Both the position numbers and the translations under genes were made by a program. Below, one piece after another: positions 17,012 through 25,399 of a DNA stretch of 64,000 nt (position 1 is the stretch's first letter; every line of letters starts with the position of its first letter). The notes under the pieces were generated by a model, which was not told the origin of the DNA, searched no databases, and was given only the letters and a program-made list of their open reading frames with translations. Source of the stretch: Psychromicrobium silvestre (lineage in GTDB: Bacteria > Actinomycetota > Actinomycetes > Actinomycetales > Micrococcaceae). The DNA lies in assembly GCF_013408295.1 (NCBI RefSeq), contig NZ_JACBYQ010000001.1, positions 434,001 through 498,000 on the forward strand, given 5' to 3'.

Positions 17012-17800
17012 ATGGGTGATGTTCTCGAATTGGCTTCCGTGCGCGTGGTCCGCGGCAATAAGACCCTCCTGAATAACCTGTCCTGGCAGGTCAAAGAGGG
17101 AGAACGCTGGGTCATTTTGGGGCCCAACGGAGCTGGTAAGACCACCTTGCTGCAGATTGCTGGTGCCCGGATGCATCCCAGCTCCGGGGTGGCCGGAATC
17201 TTGGACGAGGTGCTCGGTGCGGTAGATGTCTTTGAATTGCGGCCAAGGATCGGTCTGGCCTCGGCCGCGCTGGCTAACCAGATCCCGGAGCACGAAAAGG
17301 TACTCAATGTCGTGGTCACCGCCGCTTATGGTGTGACCGGACGCTGGCGTGAACAATATGAGCGCGACGACGAGCGCCGGGCTTTTGAGCTGCTGGATGC
17401 CTGGGGGATGTCGACCTTCCTGAACCGTCCCTTTGCCTCGCTGAGCGAGGGCGAGCGGAAACGGGTGCAGATCGCTCGCGCCCTGATGACGGATCCGGAG
17501 CTGCTGTTGTTGGACGAACCCGCTGCCGGACTGGACCTGGCTGGTCGAGAAGATTTGGTGCAAAGGCTGAGCACGCTCGCCGCAGACGAGGATGCTCCGG
17601 CGATGGTGCTGGTCACCCATCACCTGGAAGAAGTTCCGCCGGGCTTCACTCACGCTTTATTGATGCGCGACGGCGGGGTAGTGGCGCAAGGGCCGCTAGA
17701 GGCTGTACTGACCGAGGAAAACCTCTCCGCCACCTTCGGCTTGCCGCTTAGCCTGAGCCGTCAGAACGGTCGGTTCAGCGCGGTTGCCCGCCGGGCTTAG
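17012..17800 (+). CDS. ABC transporter ATP-binding protein (YlmA/ModF-like)
   Basis: 262-residue ABC ATPase with Walker A GPNGAGKTT, signature LSEGERKR, Walker B LLLLDEPAAGLD and switch THH. The LSEGE signature and no adjacent permease place it with orphan ABC ATPases of unclear partner. Three starts are possible (16982 TTG, 17000 ATG, 17012 ATG); 17012 is chosen because TAATGT at 16998-17003 forms a -10 box 8 bases before it, implying leaderless transcription. Followed by a TauE-type exporter 14 bases downstream, with which it may be co-transcribed. Confidence 0.83.
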   Translation: MGDVLELASVRVVRGNKTLLNNLSWQVKEGERWVILGPNGAGKTTLLQIAGARMHPSSGVAGILDEVLGAVDVFELRPRIGLASAALANQIPEHEKVLNVVVTAAYGVTGRWREQYERDDERRAFELLDAWGMSTFLNRPFASLSEGERKRVQIARALMTDPELLLLDEPAAGLDLAGREDLVQRLSTLAADEDAPAMVLVTHHLEEVPPGFTHALLMRDGGVVAQGPLEAVLTEENLSATFGLPLSLSRQNGRFSAVARRA

Positions 17801-17814
17801 GGGCGGTATTAGCC

Positions 17815-18594
17815 GTGGATTTACTGCACGGCGCGATTATCGCGCTGGCTGGCCTGTGGGCTGGCACCATCAACTCGGTCGTGGGCTCGGGAACTCTGGT
17901 CACCTTCCCGGTGCTGGTGGCTCTGGGCTACGCTCCGGTGGTTGCTTCGATCTCCAATGCCACCGGACTGATTGCCGGTAATGCCGCCGGTGCCTGGGGT
18001 TATCGCAAGGAATTGACCGGCTTGGGCGGGCAGGTCCTGCGATTATTGCCGGCCTCGGTTCTGGGTGGCATTGTTGGCGCCTGGCTGCTGCTCCATCTGC
18101 CGGAAAGTGTTTTCGGCTTGGTCGCCCCAATACTTATCGTGATCGCGCTGCTAATGGTGATTTTCCAGCCTCGTTTGCAGCACTGGGTAGCCCGACGGCG
18201 GGAGGCTGGGCTGGGAGATCGCAGACACGCCGTCGCCCTGGTTCTCGCGGTGTTCCTGATTGGGATCTACGGCGGTTACTTTGTTGCCGCGCAGGGCATT
18301 CTGCTGGTGGCAGCGATGGGGATTTTGCTCAATGGCAGCCTGCAAGCCGCAAATGCGATGAAAAATGTGCTGGTACTGGGCGTGAATCTGGTGGCAGCGG
18401 TCTCCTACCTAATTTTCGCTTTCGACCGGATCGCTTGGCCTGTGGTGGCCGTGATCGCGGTGACCTCAACGATCGGGGGCTTCCTGGGCGCGAAGATTGG
18501 CCGACGGCTCAAACCTGCGGTTTTACGCACCGTTATTGTGCTGCTGGGCTTGGTGGCCTTGTACTTTATGATCGCTAAGTTACTGGGGTATTGA
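17815..18594 (+). CDS. TauE/SafE family sulfite exporter / anion permease
   Basis: 259-residue integral membrane protein with about eight hydrophobic helices in two homologous halves; AGTINSVVGSGTL near the N terminus and GIYGGYFVAAQGI in the second half are the repeated TauE signatures. Proposed cargo in the family is sulfite or other organosulfonate-derived anions, but most members are uncharacterised. GTG start with GGGGCGG upstream. Its stop is one base before the trmH-like start. Confidence 0.85.
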   Translation: MDLLHGAIIALAGLWAGTINSVVGSGTLVTFPVLVALGYAPVVASISNATGLIAGNAAGAWGYRKELTGLGGQVLRLLPASVLGGIVGAWLLLHLPESVFGLVAPILIVIALLMVIFQPRLQHWVARRREAGLGDRRHAVALVLAVFLIGIYGGYFVAAQGILLVAAMGILLNGSLQAANAMKNVLVLGVNLVAAVSYLIFAFDRIAWPVVAVIAVTSTIGGFLGAKIGRRLKPAVLRTVIVLLGLVALYFMIAKLLGY

Positions 18595-18595
18595 G

Positions 18596-19399
18596 ATGCT
18601 GATCCGCTTGGAGTCCGCCCAGGACGAGCGAGTGCTTGACTACACCCGGCTCACCGAGGTGCAGCTGAGGCTAAGCCTCGAGGCGGAACAAGGACTCTAC
18701 ATCGCGGAGAGTTCCCGAGTGTTGCGAAGGGCGCTGGCCGCCGGACACCGACCCAGATCCTTCTTTATGGCCGAAAAATGGCTTGCTGGTCTGCAGGACG
18801 TCTTTGATCAGTTTCCCGAAGTCCCGGTCTTTTACGGTTCCGATCAGGTGCTGGAATCAATTACCGGGTTTCATTTGCACCGTGGTGCCCTGGCCGCAAT
18901 GCACCGACCCGCCGCGGTGGAGCCCCGTGAGTTGCTGCGGAATGCCCGTCGAGTGGCGGTGCTGGAAGACATTGTGGATCACACCAATCTGGGTGCCATC
19001 TTTCGTTCGGCGGCGGGCCTGGGCATCGATGCCGTACTGGTGACGCCACGCTGCGCCGATCCACTCTACCGGCGCAGTATCCGGGTCAGCATGGGAACCG
19101 TTTTCCAGGTGCCTTGGGCTCGGTTAGAGTCTTGGCCATCCGCTTTGTTCCAAGAGGCGGGATTTACGACGGCGGCACTCGCCTTGGGTGAGGATTCGAT
19201 CAGTCTCGATGTGCTTGCGGCCGAACCGCCGGAGCGGCTAGCTCTTATTTTGGGCACCGAAGGCGACGGGCTGAGCGCTGAGACGCTGGCCGCCGTCGAC
19301 CGGAAGGTGATGATTCCGATGAGCGGGGGAGTCGACTCGCTCAATGTTGCGGCCGCCTCGGCAGTAGCTTTCTGGTCGATGCGCCTCCCCACACCCTAA
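18596..19399 (+). CDS. TrmH/SpoU family RNA 2'-O-methyltransferase
   Basis: 267 residues: an N-terminal substrate-binding domain (about 1-95, with GLYIAESSRVLRRAL) and a SPOUT knot with motifs NLGAIFRSAAGLGID, LILGTEGDGLS and IPMSGGVDSLNVAAASAV. It methylates a ribose in tRNA or rRNA; the target cannot be chosen from sequence (the substrate-binding domain resembles rRNA enzymes more than tRNA Gm18 enzymes). The ATG is one base after the TauE stop. The stop codon lies inside a C-rich stretch that forms a G-quadruplex motif on the other strand. Confidence 0.88.
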   Translation: MLIRLESAQDERVLDYTRLTEVQLRLSLEAEQGLYIAESSRVLRRALAAGHRPRSFFMAEKWLAGLQDVFDQFPEVPVFYGSDQVLESITGFHLHRGALAAMHRPAAVEPRELLRNARRVAVLEDIVDHTNLGAIFRSAAGLGIDAVLVTPRCADPLYRRSIRVSMGTVFQVPWARLESWPSALFQEAGFTTAALALGEDSISLDVLAAEPPERLALILGTEGDGLSAETLAAVDRKVMIPMSGGVDSLNVAAASAVAFWSMRLPTP

Positions 19400-19408
19400 C
19401 CCCACCCC
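19387..19408 (-). other. G-quadruplex motif overlapping the trmH-like stop codon
   Basis: On the minus strand, four G tracts of 4, 4, 3 and 4 with loops of 1, 3 and 3 bases, a canonical quadruplex pattern. It is on the template strand for rightward transcription. The TAA stop of the methyltransferase is inside it. Confidence 0.6.
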
Positions 19409-19438
19409 TTCCTTCTCCCTCCTGTCCCACCCTGTTTT

Positions 19439-19454
19439 CCCTCCCGTCCCACCC
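19439..19454 (-). other. Second G-quadruplex motif downstream of the trmH-like gene
   Basis: On the minus strand, four GGG tracts with loops of 1, 2 and 1 bases, a very compact quadruplex. It belongs to a 21-base period direct repeat of the kind CCCTCC(T/C)GTCCCACCC seen twice in 19417-19454. The rest of the 270-base gap to the peroxiredoxin gene has no gene that I can see. Confidence 0.6.
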
Positions 19455-19669
19455 GGTGGTGCAGGAGTTAACGATGAGTCGCCAAAATTGCCACAGCAGC
19501 AACTTTGGTAACACTCAGTGGGACAGCTGGGAGGGTTCCTCGGGGTGGGGCCACACGGTGAGGGTCCCTGGGCGAGGTACGAGCGCTAGGGAAACCGTGG
19601 GGATATCGCATAGCGCCCTCCCAAACTTCGCTAGCTCAGTTCGGGTCCCTCGGGCGCTATGCTGGGGCA

Positions 19670-20131
19670 ATGCGTAAAGGTGACCTCGCCGAGGACTTCG
19701 AACTGCCGGATCAGAATGGCAAGCCGCTCCGCTTGAGCGCAGTGCTGGCTGAAGGCCCTGCCGTACTGTTCTTCTATCCACTGGCAATGAGTGGTGGTTG
19801 CACCTTGGAGTTACAGCACTTTCGGGATCGTCAGCACGAGTTCACCGAATTGGGTGCCAGACTGGTGGGGGTGAGCCGGGACAGCGTGGAACGTCAAGCG
19901 AAGTTTGCCACCGAGAATCAGGTTTCTTTCCCGCTTTTGTCCGATGCCGAGGGGCTGGTGGTGGAAGCCTACGGGGTGAAGCGTCGATTGCTGGCAAAAA
20001 CTCTGCCGGTGAAAAGGTCAACCTTCGTCATCAACTCCGAGCGGCGCATTGTCGAGGTTATTTCTAGTGAAACCGATATGAAAACCCATGCCGATTCCGC
20101 CCTGGCGGCATTGACGACCCGCCAGCTCTGA
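19670..20131 (+). CDS. Peroxiredoxin (BCP/AhpC-TSA type)
   Basis: 153-residue thiol peroxidase that reduces hydroperoxides. The peroxidatic Cys is C44 in PLAMSGGCTLE; the usual Thr of the PxxxTxxC motif is Ser here. There is no obvious resolving Cys later in the chain, so it may be a 1-Cys enzyme resolved by another thiol such as mycothiol. GVSRDSVERQAKFA and FPLLSDAEG are typical BCP blocks. TATGCT ends 6 bases before the ATG, suggesting a leaderless transcript. Confidence 0.87.
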   Translation: MRKGDLAEDFELPDQNGKPLRLSAVLAEGPAVLFFYPLAMSGGCTLELQHFRDRQHEFTELGARLVGVSRDSVERQAKFATENQVSFPLLSDAEGLVVEAYGVKRRLLAKTLPVKRSTFVINSERRIVEVISSETDMKTHADSALAALTTRQL

Positions 20132-20264
20132 GGTATTTCGCAGTTTTCGCGTTGAGCGGCTAACATTGAGTGTTGGTCTGCGCCCGGTTTGCGGGCATTG
20201 CAACCGTCATCCGTGTAGCACCGTGTCTGGCAAAATCCAGGCCCACCTATGAAAAGGCACAAAC

Positions 20265-20519
20265 GTGAAGAGCGATATCCACCCGAAGTACGAAGCAGTT
20301 GTGTTCAACGATCTGGCTTCCGGTACCAAATTCCTAACCCGGTCCACTGTGACTTCTGAGAAGACCATTGAATGGGAAGACGGCAAGACCTACCCGGTCA
20401 TCGACGTCGAAATCTCCTCCGAATCTCACCCCTTCTACACCGGTAAGCAGCGCATCATGGATAGCGCCGGCCGTGTGGAGCGCTTCAACGCTCGCTTCAA
20501 GGGCTTCGGCAAAAAGTAG
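20265..20519 (+). CDS. rpmE2: 50S ribosomal protein L31 type B
   Basis: 84 residues with the L31 signature ([28 protein letters not shown]). The CxxC zinc ligands of the primary L31 are absent, so this is the zinc-independent form usually induced in zinc shortage through Zur. The GTG start follows AAAAGGC. No Zur box was recognised by eye in the 133-base leader. A strong terminator follows. Confidence 0.93.
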   Translation: MKSDIHPKYEAVVFNDLASGTKFLTRSTVTSEKTIEWEDGKTYPVIDVEISSESHPFYTGKQRIMDSAGRVERFNARFKGFGKK

Positions 20520-20537
20520 TTTTAGCCGTTTCGGCGG

Positions 20538-20573
20538 AAAGGGGTGGATGCTGCGGCATCCACCCCTTTTTCT
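20538..20573 (+). terminator. Rho-independent terminator of rpmE2
   Basis: Stem of 11 perfect pairs (GGGGTGGATGC 20541-20551 with 20556-20566), TGCG tetraloop, extended by A-T pairs, then a run of six T. A strong intrinsic terminator directly after rpmE2. Confidence 0.9.
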
Positions 20574-20650
20574 TGTCCTCCGCAGATCGTTGTGGAGTAA
20601 AAGCGGTGCCCAGGGTGTTCCCACAGAGGAACCCATAGGAGGAGAGAAAA

Positions 20651-21718
20651 GTGTCCCAGACGGATCGTTTTCACGGCGAGTACAAGGTACCCGGCGGAAA
20701 ATTAGTGGTTGCGGATCTGGCGGTTGGCGACGAACGCTTACACGAGGTATCGATCAATGGCGACTTCTTCTTGGAGCCCGATGAGGCGTTGCAGGATATC
20801 AACGAAGCACTGACCGGGCTGCCGGTGGAGACTTCCGCCAAGGACCTTGCCGCTGTCATCAGCGACCGGTTACGCCCGGAGGCTGTGCTTTTCGGGTTTT
20901 CTCCCGAGGCTATCGCGATTGCCGTCCGACGCGCGCTCAAGAAAGCCACCACCTGGGCCGATCACGAATTCGATATCATCCCTCCCACGGCCTTAGATAC
21001 CTACCAACATGTTGCCCTGGACGAGGTATTGACTCGTCAGGTGGGAGCAGGGCTGCGAAAGCCAACGTTGCGGTTCTGGGAGTGGGAATCGCCGTCCGTG
21101 GTGATTGGTAGCTTCCAATCGATGCGCAATGAGGTCGATCCCGAGGGTGTCGAGCGCTTCGGGGTGACCGTGGTACGGCGGATCAGCGGTGGCGGTGCCA
21201 TGTTCATGGAGCCTGGCAATGCGATCACCTATTCCCTCTATGTTCCGCAGAGCCTGGTGGACGGGCTGAGCTTCGCCGATGCTTACCCATTTCTGGACGC
21301 TTGGGTGATGGCCAGCCTGCAGAAACTCGGCATTGCCGCCCAATATGTGCCGCTCAATGACATCGCTACCGAACAAGGCAAGATCGGCGGTGCTGCGCAG
21401 AAACGAACCAGTAATGGCGGTCTGCTGCACCACGTGACGATGTCCTACGATATCGATGCGGACAAAATGACTCAGGTGCTGCGAATCGGCCGGGAGAAGC
21501 TGTCGGATAAGGGCATTACCTCAGCCAAGAAACGGGTAGATCCGCTACGCAGGCAGACCGGCCTGGCCAGGGAAGAGATCATTAAGGTCATGATGGAGAC
21601 GTTCCAGGAGCTTTATCCCGCGCAATTCATTGAGCTGAGCGCGCAGGATTTGGAGGCCACAAATGATCTGGTGCGCGCCAAATTCAACACCGAAGCCTGG
21701 ACTTATCGGGTTCCCTAA
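20651..21718 (+). CDS. Lipoate-protein ligase with accessory domain at the N terminus
   Basis: Attaches lipoate to E2 or GcvH proteins. It has 355 residues. Residues 1-95 match the LplA accessory domain (LplB of archaea; YKVPGGKLVVADLAV, INGDFFLEPDEAL); 110-355 is the LplA/BirA catalytic fold with RRISGGGAMF and the Lys of EQGKIGGAAQKR. Usual bacterial LplA has the accessory domain at the C terminus, so order is swapped. GTG start with GGAGGAGAG upstream. Confidence 0.85.
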   Translation: MSQTDRFHGEYKVPGGKLVVADLAVGDERLHEVSINGDFFLEPDEALQDINEALTGLPVETSAKDLAAVISDRLRPEAVLFGFSPEAIAIAVRRALKKATTWADHEFDIIPPTALDTYQHVALDEVLTRQVGAGLRKPTLRFWEWESPSVVIGSFQSMRNEVDPEGVERFGVTVVRRISGGGAMFMEPGNAITYSLYVPQSLVDGLSFADAYPFLDAWVMASLQKLGIAAQYVPLNDIATEQGKIGGAAQKRTSNGGLLHHVTMSYDIDADKMTQVLRIGREKLSDKGITSAKKRVDPLRRQTGLAREEIIKVMMETFQELYPAQFIELSAQDLEATNDLVRAKFNTEAWTYRVP

Positions 21719-21742
21719 ACTTTTCTAGCTAGAGTTGAGTGA

Positions 21743-22255
21743 ATGGACGTCCGAACTGAACGCCTCGACCTGCGCCCGGTAACCCCGAATGATTGCCAGG
21801 AGCTCTTTGCCATCTTTACTGACCCCGCAGGGTGGTGGTTCGAGCCGGAAAACAGACACCTTGAACTGGTCACGACCGAGCGGTTCATTGAGCGGGCAGC
21901 TGCACGGTGGACTAACGATGGCTTGAGTTACTGGAGCGTGCGCCTGCGCGATGCCGACCAGGTAATCGGGATCGGTGGCGCGCAGCGACACCGCACCGGG
22001 GCTTGGAACCTGAGCTACCGGATCGCAACCGATCAGCAAGGCCAAGGCTACGCCGTCGAACTGGGAATCGCGGGTCTCGAAGCCGCTCGGGCCTGTGACA
22101 ATAGCGTGCCGGTGATCGCCTGGGTGGCCGAGCAAAACACCCCATCCCGACGAGTCGCTGAGCGGATCGGCTTACAGAATCGGGGCCTTTTCACCGATCA
22201 GAACGACGGGAAACAGCGCTTGGCTTTTGCTGATCGGGAGTATTCCGGAGTCTAA
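21743..22255 (+). CDS. GNAT family N-acetyltransferase (RimJ/RimL type)
   Basis: 170-residue acetyltransferase. N-terminal TERLDLRPVTPNDCQELF is typical of RimJ/RimL-like GNATs; the acetyl-CoA region is around WNLSYRIATDQQGQGYAVEL with the Q-x-x-G-x-A loop, and VAEQNTPSRRVAERIGLQNRG closes the fold. Substrate unknown. A TAGAGT box ends 7 bases before the ATG, so probably leaderless. Confidence 0.84.
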   Translation: MDVRTERLDLRPVTPNDCQELFAIFTDPAGWWFEPENRHLELVTTERFIERAAARWTNDGLSYWSVRLRDADQVIGIGGAQRHRTGAWNLSYRIATDQQGQGYAVELGIAGLEAARACDNSVPVIAWVAEQNTPSRRVAERIGLQNRGLFTDQNDGKQRLAFADREYSGV

Positions 22256-22289
22256 GCCCACTCGGTCAGTGATCTCGCTGGGCAAAGAC

Positions 22290-22329
22290 AGCTGGTCCCA
22301 CCGAGAACGGTGTCTCGATGGGACCAGCT
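22290..22329. terminator. Bidirectional hairpin between the convergent GNAT and Rid genes
   Basis: Perfect 11-base outer stem (AGCTGGTCCCA 22290-22300 with 22319-22329) and inner 5-base stem (CGAGA 22302-22306 with 22313-22317). No long T tract is seen, but location between convergent ends supports a terminator. Confidence 0.6.
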
Positions 22330-22352
22330 TCGGTAACCGACTCAGGACGGCC

Positions 22353-22760
22353 CTACTGCTCCGAACTCCCGACCGCGACGGCTTCGACCTCCACTAGCTG
22401 TCCCGGGTAACCCAGTACAGCAACTCCTAGTAGCGTGCTGGGCGCATCATGACTTCCCATTGCCGCCCGCACCTCATTCCAGGCCTCAACCAGATCTTCG
22501 CGCCGATCACTGGCCACGAAAACCGTGGTCTTGAGCACTTGATCGAGGCTAGAACCCGCTTCAGTCAAGGCAACGCCAAGATTCTGCATACAGATCTTGG
22601 CTTGAGCGGCGTATCCCTGCGTGCTTATCTGACCCTTTTGATCGAGAGGGCAGGCACCAGCGGTAAAGACCAATCGAGAAGCCTGAACCGAGGCTGCATA
22701 GGCGTACTCCACCTCGGCGCTCAGCGTTTCACTGTGATGCAGGCGAATCGGTTCCATCAT
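22353..22760 (-). CDS. Rid family (RidA/YjgF) protein, catalytic Arg absent
   Basis: 135-residue Rid-fold protein; RidA enzymes hydrolyse reactive enamine/imine intermediates. The usual Arg of the PxRSxVxV segment (R105 in E. coli RidA) is replaced: here the segment is DAPSTLLGV. Other Rid features (FTAGACPLDQKGQI, QNLGVALTEAGSSLDQVLKTTVFV, VEVEAVAV) are kept. It therefore belongs to a Rid subfamily without the imine deaminase residue. It immediately follows pepN, the ATG pair being next to the pepN stop codon. Confidence 0.82.
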   Translation of the reverse strand: MMEPIRLHHSETLSAEVEYAYAASVQASRLVFTAGACPLDQKGQISTQGYAAQAKICMQNLGVALTEAGSSLDQVLKTTVFVASDRREDLVEAWNEVRAAMGSHDAPSTLLGVAVLGYPGQLVEVEAVAVGSSEQ

Positions 22761-25376
22761 TCAGCCCAGTTGCGCTCGAAGCGCGCGCCGTAGATTGTCG
22801 AGTCCCTCGATCACGATTCGGCGCAGTGCAGCCGGAGCCTCGGCATTGGCCTCAAGCCACTCGGTGGCGAGCACCACGACGGGCTGCTGCTCAAGAGCCA
22901 GACCGGGCTGTGCATCCTGCTCCGGGAAAAGTTCGCCGACGATCCGGCTGGCGATTTCAATACTCCGGGAAGCCCAGATTTCTCCGATCTGAGCAAAATA
23001 CCGGGAGCGATACTCTTCGCGCAATTCCTCGGGCCCCAGCAGGAACCCTGAAATCGTCGCGCTCAGCAATTCATTGGAGAGCGAACCATCCTGCCAGGTA
23101 GAGTTCCACGCTTGTGCCTTCACCTCAGCCTCCGGACGCGCAGCCATCGCAACCGTGAAACCAACCAAGGCCCGAGAGTTTGACTCACGAGCAAGCTCCG
23201 CTTCCAATTCGGCCGGAGCGGCCAGGCCGTTTGCGGCCAGGGCTCGCCAGATCTGCCAGCGCGGATCAGTGTCGATCTGCAGCCCGATAGGTCCTTCACC
23301 GTCGAGTAGCTGGCGCAATAACCCCAGCTGCCCGGTGGAGTTCCGCGATACCGCGGCCAGCGCACGGAACCAGGCCAATTGCAGATCGGAACCCGCGACG
23401 GCGAGCTTCAGCTGCTCGGCAATGGTGCCCAAGAGCTCTTCTCGTAGATCCGAGCGTTGCGCAAGCGGAGTGAAAGATTCGACGGCGGTGCTTGCGGTTT
23501 CTAGCAGATTGGACAGTATCCCAACGCCCGATTCGGCCGGGGCAAAACGCCGAACGGCTTCTACATAGCTGGCGGCCGGGAGTACGGCATCTCTGGTCAT
23601 ATTCCACAGTGTGGACCAGCAGAGTACGCGAGCCAGTGGGTCGTTGAGTCGGTCCAGCGAGGTGAGTACCGTTTGTAAGGAATGATCGTCGAAGCGAACC
23701 TTGGCGTAGCTGAGATCCTCGTCGTTGAGCAGCAGCAAATCTGGCTGCGCAACACCCTGCAAGGCAGTTACCTCGGTGGAGGCGCCGTCCAGGTCCAGGC
23801 TGTGAGATTCAGTGAGTGCCAAGGCGCCTGTTGAGTCAAAGGTATAGCAGCCCAGACGAAGCAGATGGGGACGGTCGGCGTTCCGTGCGGTGACCGGATC
23901 CATCGCTTCCTGTTCGATCCGCACCGAGCCTAGAACGCCGTCGTCCGCTGTCACCGAAACGCTCAGGGTGGAGATTCCGGAGGTCTGCAACCAGCGTTCG
24001 GACCAATCGCTCATGTCTCGGCCGGAAGCCGCACTCAACTCCACAAGCAGATCCTTCAGTGTGGTGTTGCCGAAGGCGTGCTTGCTGAAATATTCACGGG
24101 CCGCGCTGAAGAAGGCATCCTCGCCGACGAAGGCCACCAACTGCTTGAGTACCGAGGCGCCCTTGGCGTAGGTAATGCCGTCGAAGTTCTGCTTGGCGGC
24201 TTCCAGATCCACAATATCGGCAACGATGGGATGGGTAGTCGGTAGCTGATCCTGCCGGTAGGCCCAAGCCTTGCGACGATTAGCAAAGCTCACCCAAGAG
24301 GCATTTCCCCAGTCGGTGGCCTGCGCAACAGCGAAGGTGCCCATGAAATCTGCGAAGGACTCCTTGAGCCAAAGATCGTCCCACCACTGCATGGTGACGA
24401 GGTCGCCGAACCACATGTGCGCCATTTCGTGCAATAGCGTGTTGGCCCGCTGTTGGTACTGGATATCGGTGGCCCGGGAGGTGAAAACGTAATCGTCGGT
24501 GAAGGTCACCAGACCCGGGTTTTCCATCGCCCCAAGGTTGTATTCGGGGACGAAAGCCTGATCGTATTTGCCAAATGGGTAGGGGTAGCCGAAGACGGAA
24601 TGGAAGAAGTCTAGGCCCTTGCGAGTTAGTTCGAAGATCGTCTCAGCGTCGAAGCTCTCCTTGATGGAGGCTCGGCAATAGGCACCCAGCGGAATGGCTA
24701 AGGAACCGCCGTCCGGGAGCACGGTTCCCGACCAGGAAGAACTGAAGTACGAATACTCTCCGGCCAGCACGCAGGTGATGTAGCTGGAGATCGGCTCGGT
24801 CTGCGCGAAGCTCCAGCGGCTCAGTTCGGGCGTGCTGCTCAGCGGCTGAACCGAGACCTCAGCGCCATTGGAAGCCACTCGCCATTCGGAAGGAGCGATC
24901 ACCTCGAAGCTGTAGCGGCCCTTCAAATCGGGCTGTTCGAAGTTCGGATAAACCCGCCGAGCATCCGCGGGCTCGTATTGGGTGTAGAGGTAGATCTTCC
25001 CATCGGCGGGATCGACAAAGCGGTGAAGACCTTCTCCCGAGCGGGAATACTCGCCGGTTGCCGTGACAATAACCTGGTTTTCAGCAGCCAGCTCGGGCAG
25101 CGAAATCCGGGCACCCCGATAGAGCTGCTCGACCGGCAGATCCCGTCCGTTCAGATTGATCCGCTGTACGGACCGTCCAACAAAGTCGAGGAACGTGGAC
25201 GAACCGGGGACGGCACTGAAAGTGATGATGCTACGGGTGGTAAAGCCCGCTTCGGGATCCTGCAAGGCGGTGCGTAGGTCCAAACTGACGTGGTAGTCGT
25301 GGACTGTGACGGTCCTGGAGCGCTCTGCGGCTTCTGCACGGCTCAGGTTAAGGTCTTGAGAAGTAAATTGTGACAC
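22761..25376 (-). CDS. pepN: Aminopeptidase N (M1 zinc metallopeptidase)
   Basis: Removes N-terminal residues from peptides. It has 871 residues with GAMEN (282-286), zinc site HEMAH (316-320) and third ligand E339 in LKESFAD, the complete M1 set, followed by the long ERAP1-like C-terminal domain. GTG start. A TTAGAT sequence ends 6 bases before the start and could be a weak -10 box of a leaderless message. Cytoplasmic; no signal peptide. Co-transcribed with the Rid gene downstream. Confidence 0.95.
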   Translation of the reverse strand: MSQFTSQDLNLSRAEAAERSRTVTVHDYHVSLDLRTALQDPEAGFTTRSIITFSAVPGSSTFLDFVGRSVQRINLNGRDLPVEQLYRGARISLPELAAENQVIVTATGEYSRSGEGLHRFVDPADGKIYLYTQYEPADARRVYPNFEQPDLKGRYSFEVIAPSEWRVASNGAEVSVQPLSSTPELSRWSFAQTEPISSYITCVLAGEYSYFSSSWSGTVLPDGGSLAIPLGAYCRASIKESFDAETIFELTRKGLDFFHSVFGYPYPFGKYDQAFVPEYNLGAMENPGLVTFTDDYVFTSRATDIQYQQRANTLLHEMAHMWFGDLVTMQWWDDLWLKESFADFMGTFAVAQATDWGNASWVSFANRRKAWAYRQDQLPTTHPIVADIVDLEAAKQNFDGITYAKGASVLKQLVAFVGEDAFFSAAREYFSKHAFGNTTLKDLLVELSAASGRDMSDWSERWLQTSGISTLSVSVTADDGVLGSVRIEQEAMDPVTARNADRPHLLRLGCYTFDSTGALALTESHSLDLDGASTEVTALQGVAQPDLLLLNDEDLSYAKVRFDDHSLQTVLTSLDRLNDPLARVLCWSTLWNMTRDAVLPAASYVEAVRRFAPAESGVGILSNLLETASTAVESFTPLAQRSDLREELLGTIAEQLKLAVAGSDLQLAWFRALAAVSRNSTGQLGLLRQLLDGEGPIGLQIDTDPRWQIWRALAANGLAAPAELEAELARESNSRALVGFTVAMAARPEAEVKAQAWNSTWQDGSLSNELLSATISGFLLGPEELREEYRSRYFAQIGEIWASRSIEIASRIVGELFPEQDAQPGLALEQQPVVVLATEWLEANAEAPAALRRIVIEGLDNLRRALRAQLG

Positions 25377-25399
25377 CAGAACATCTAATCATGTGCGGA

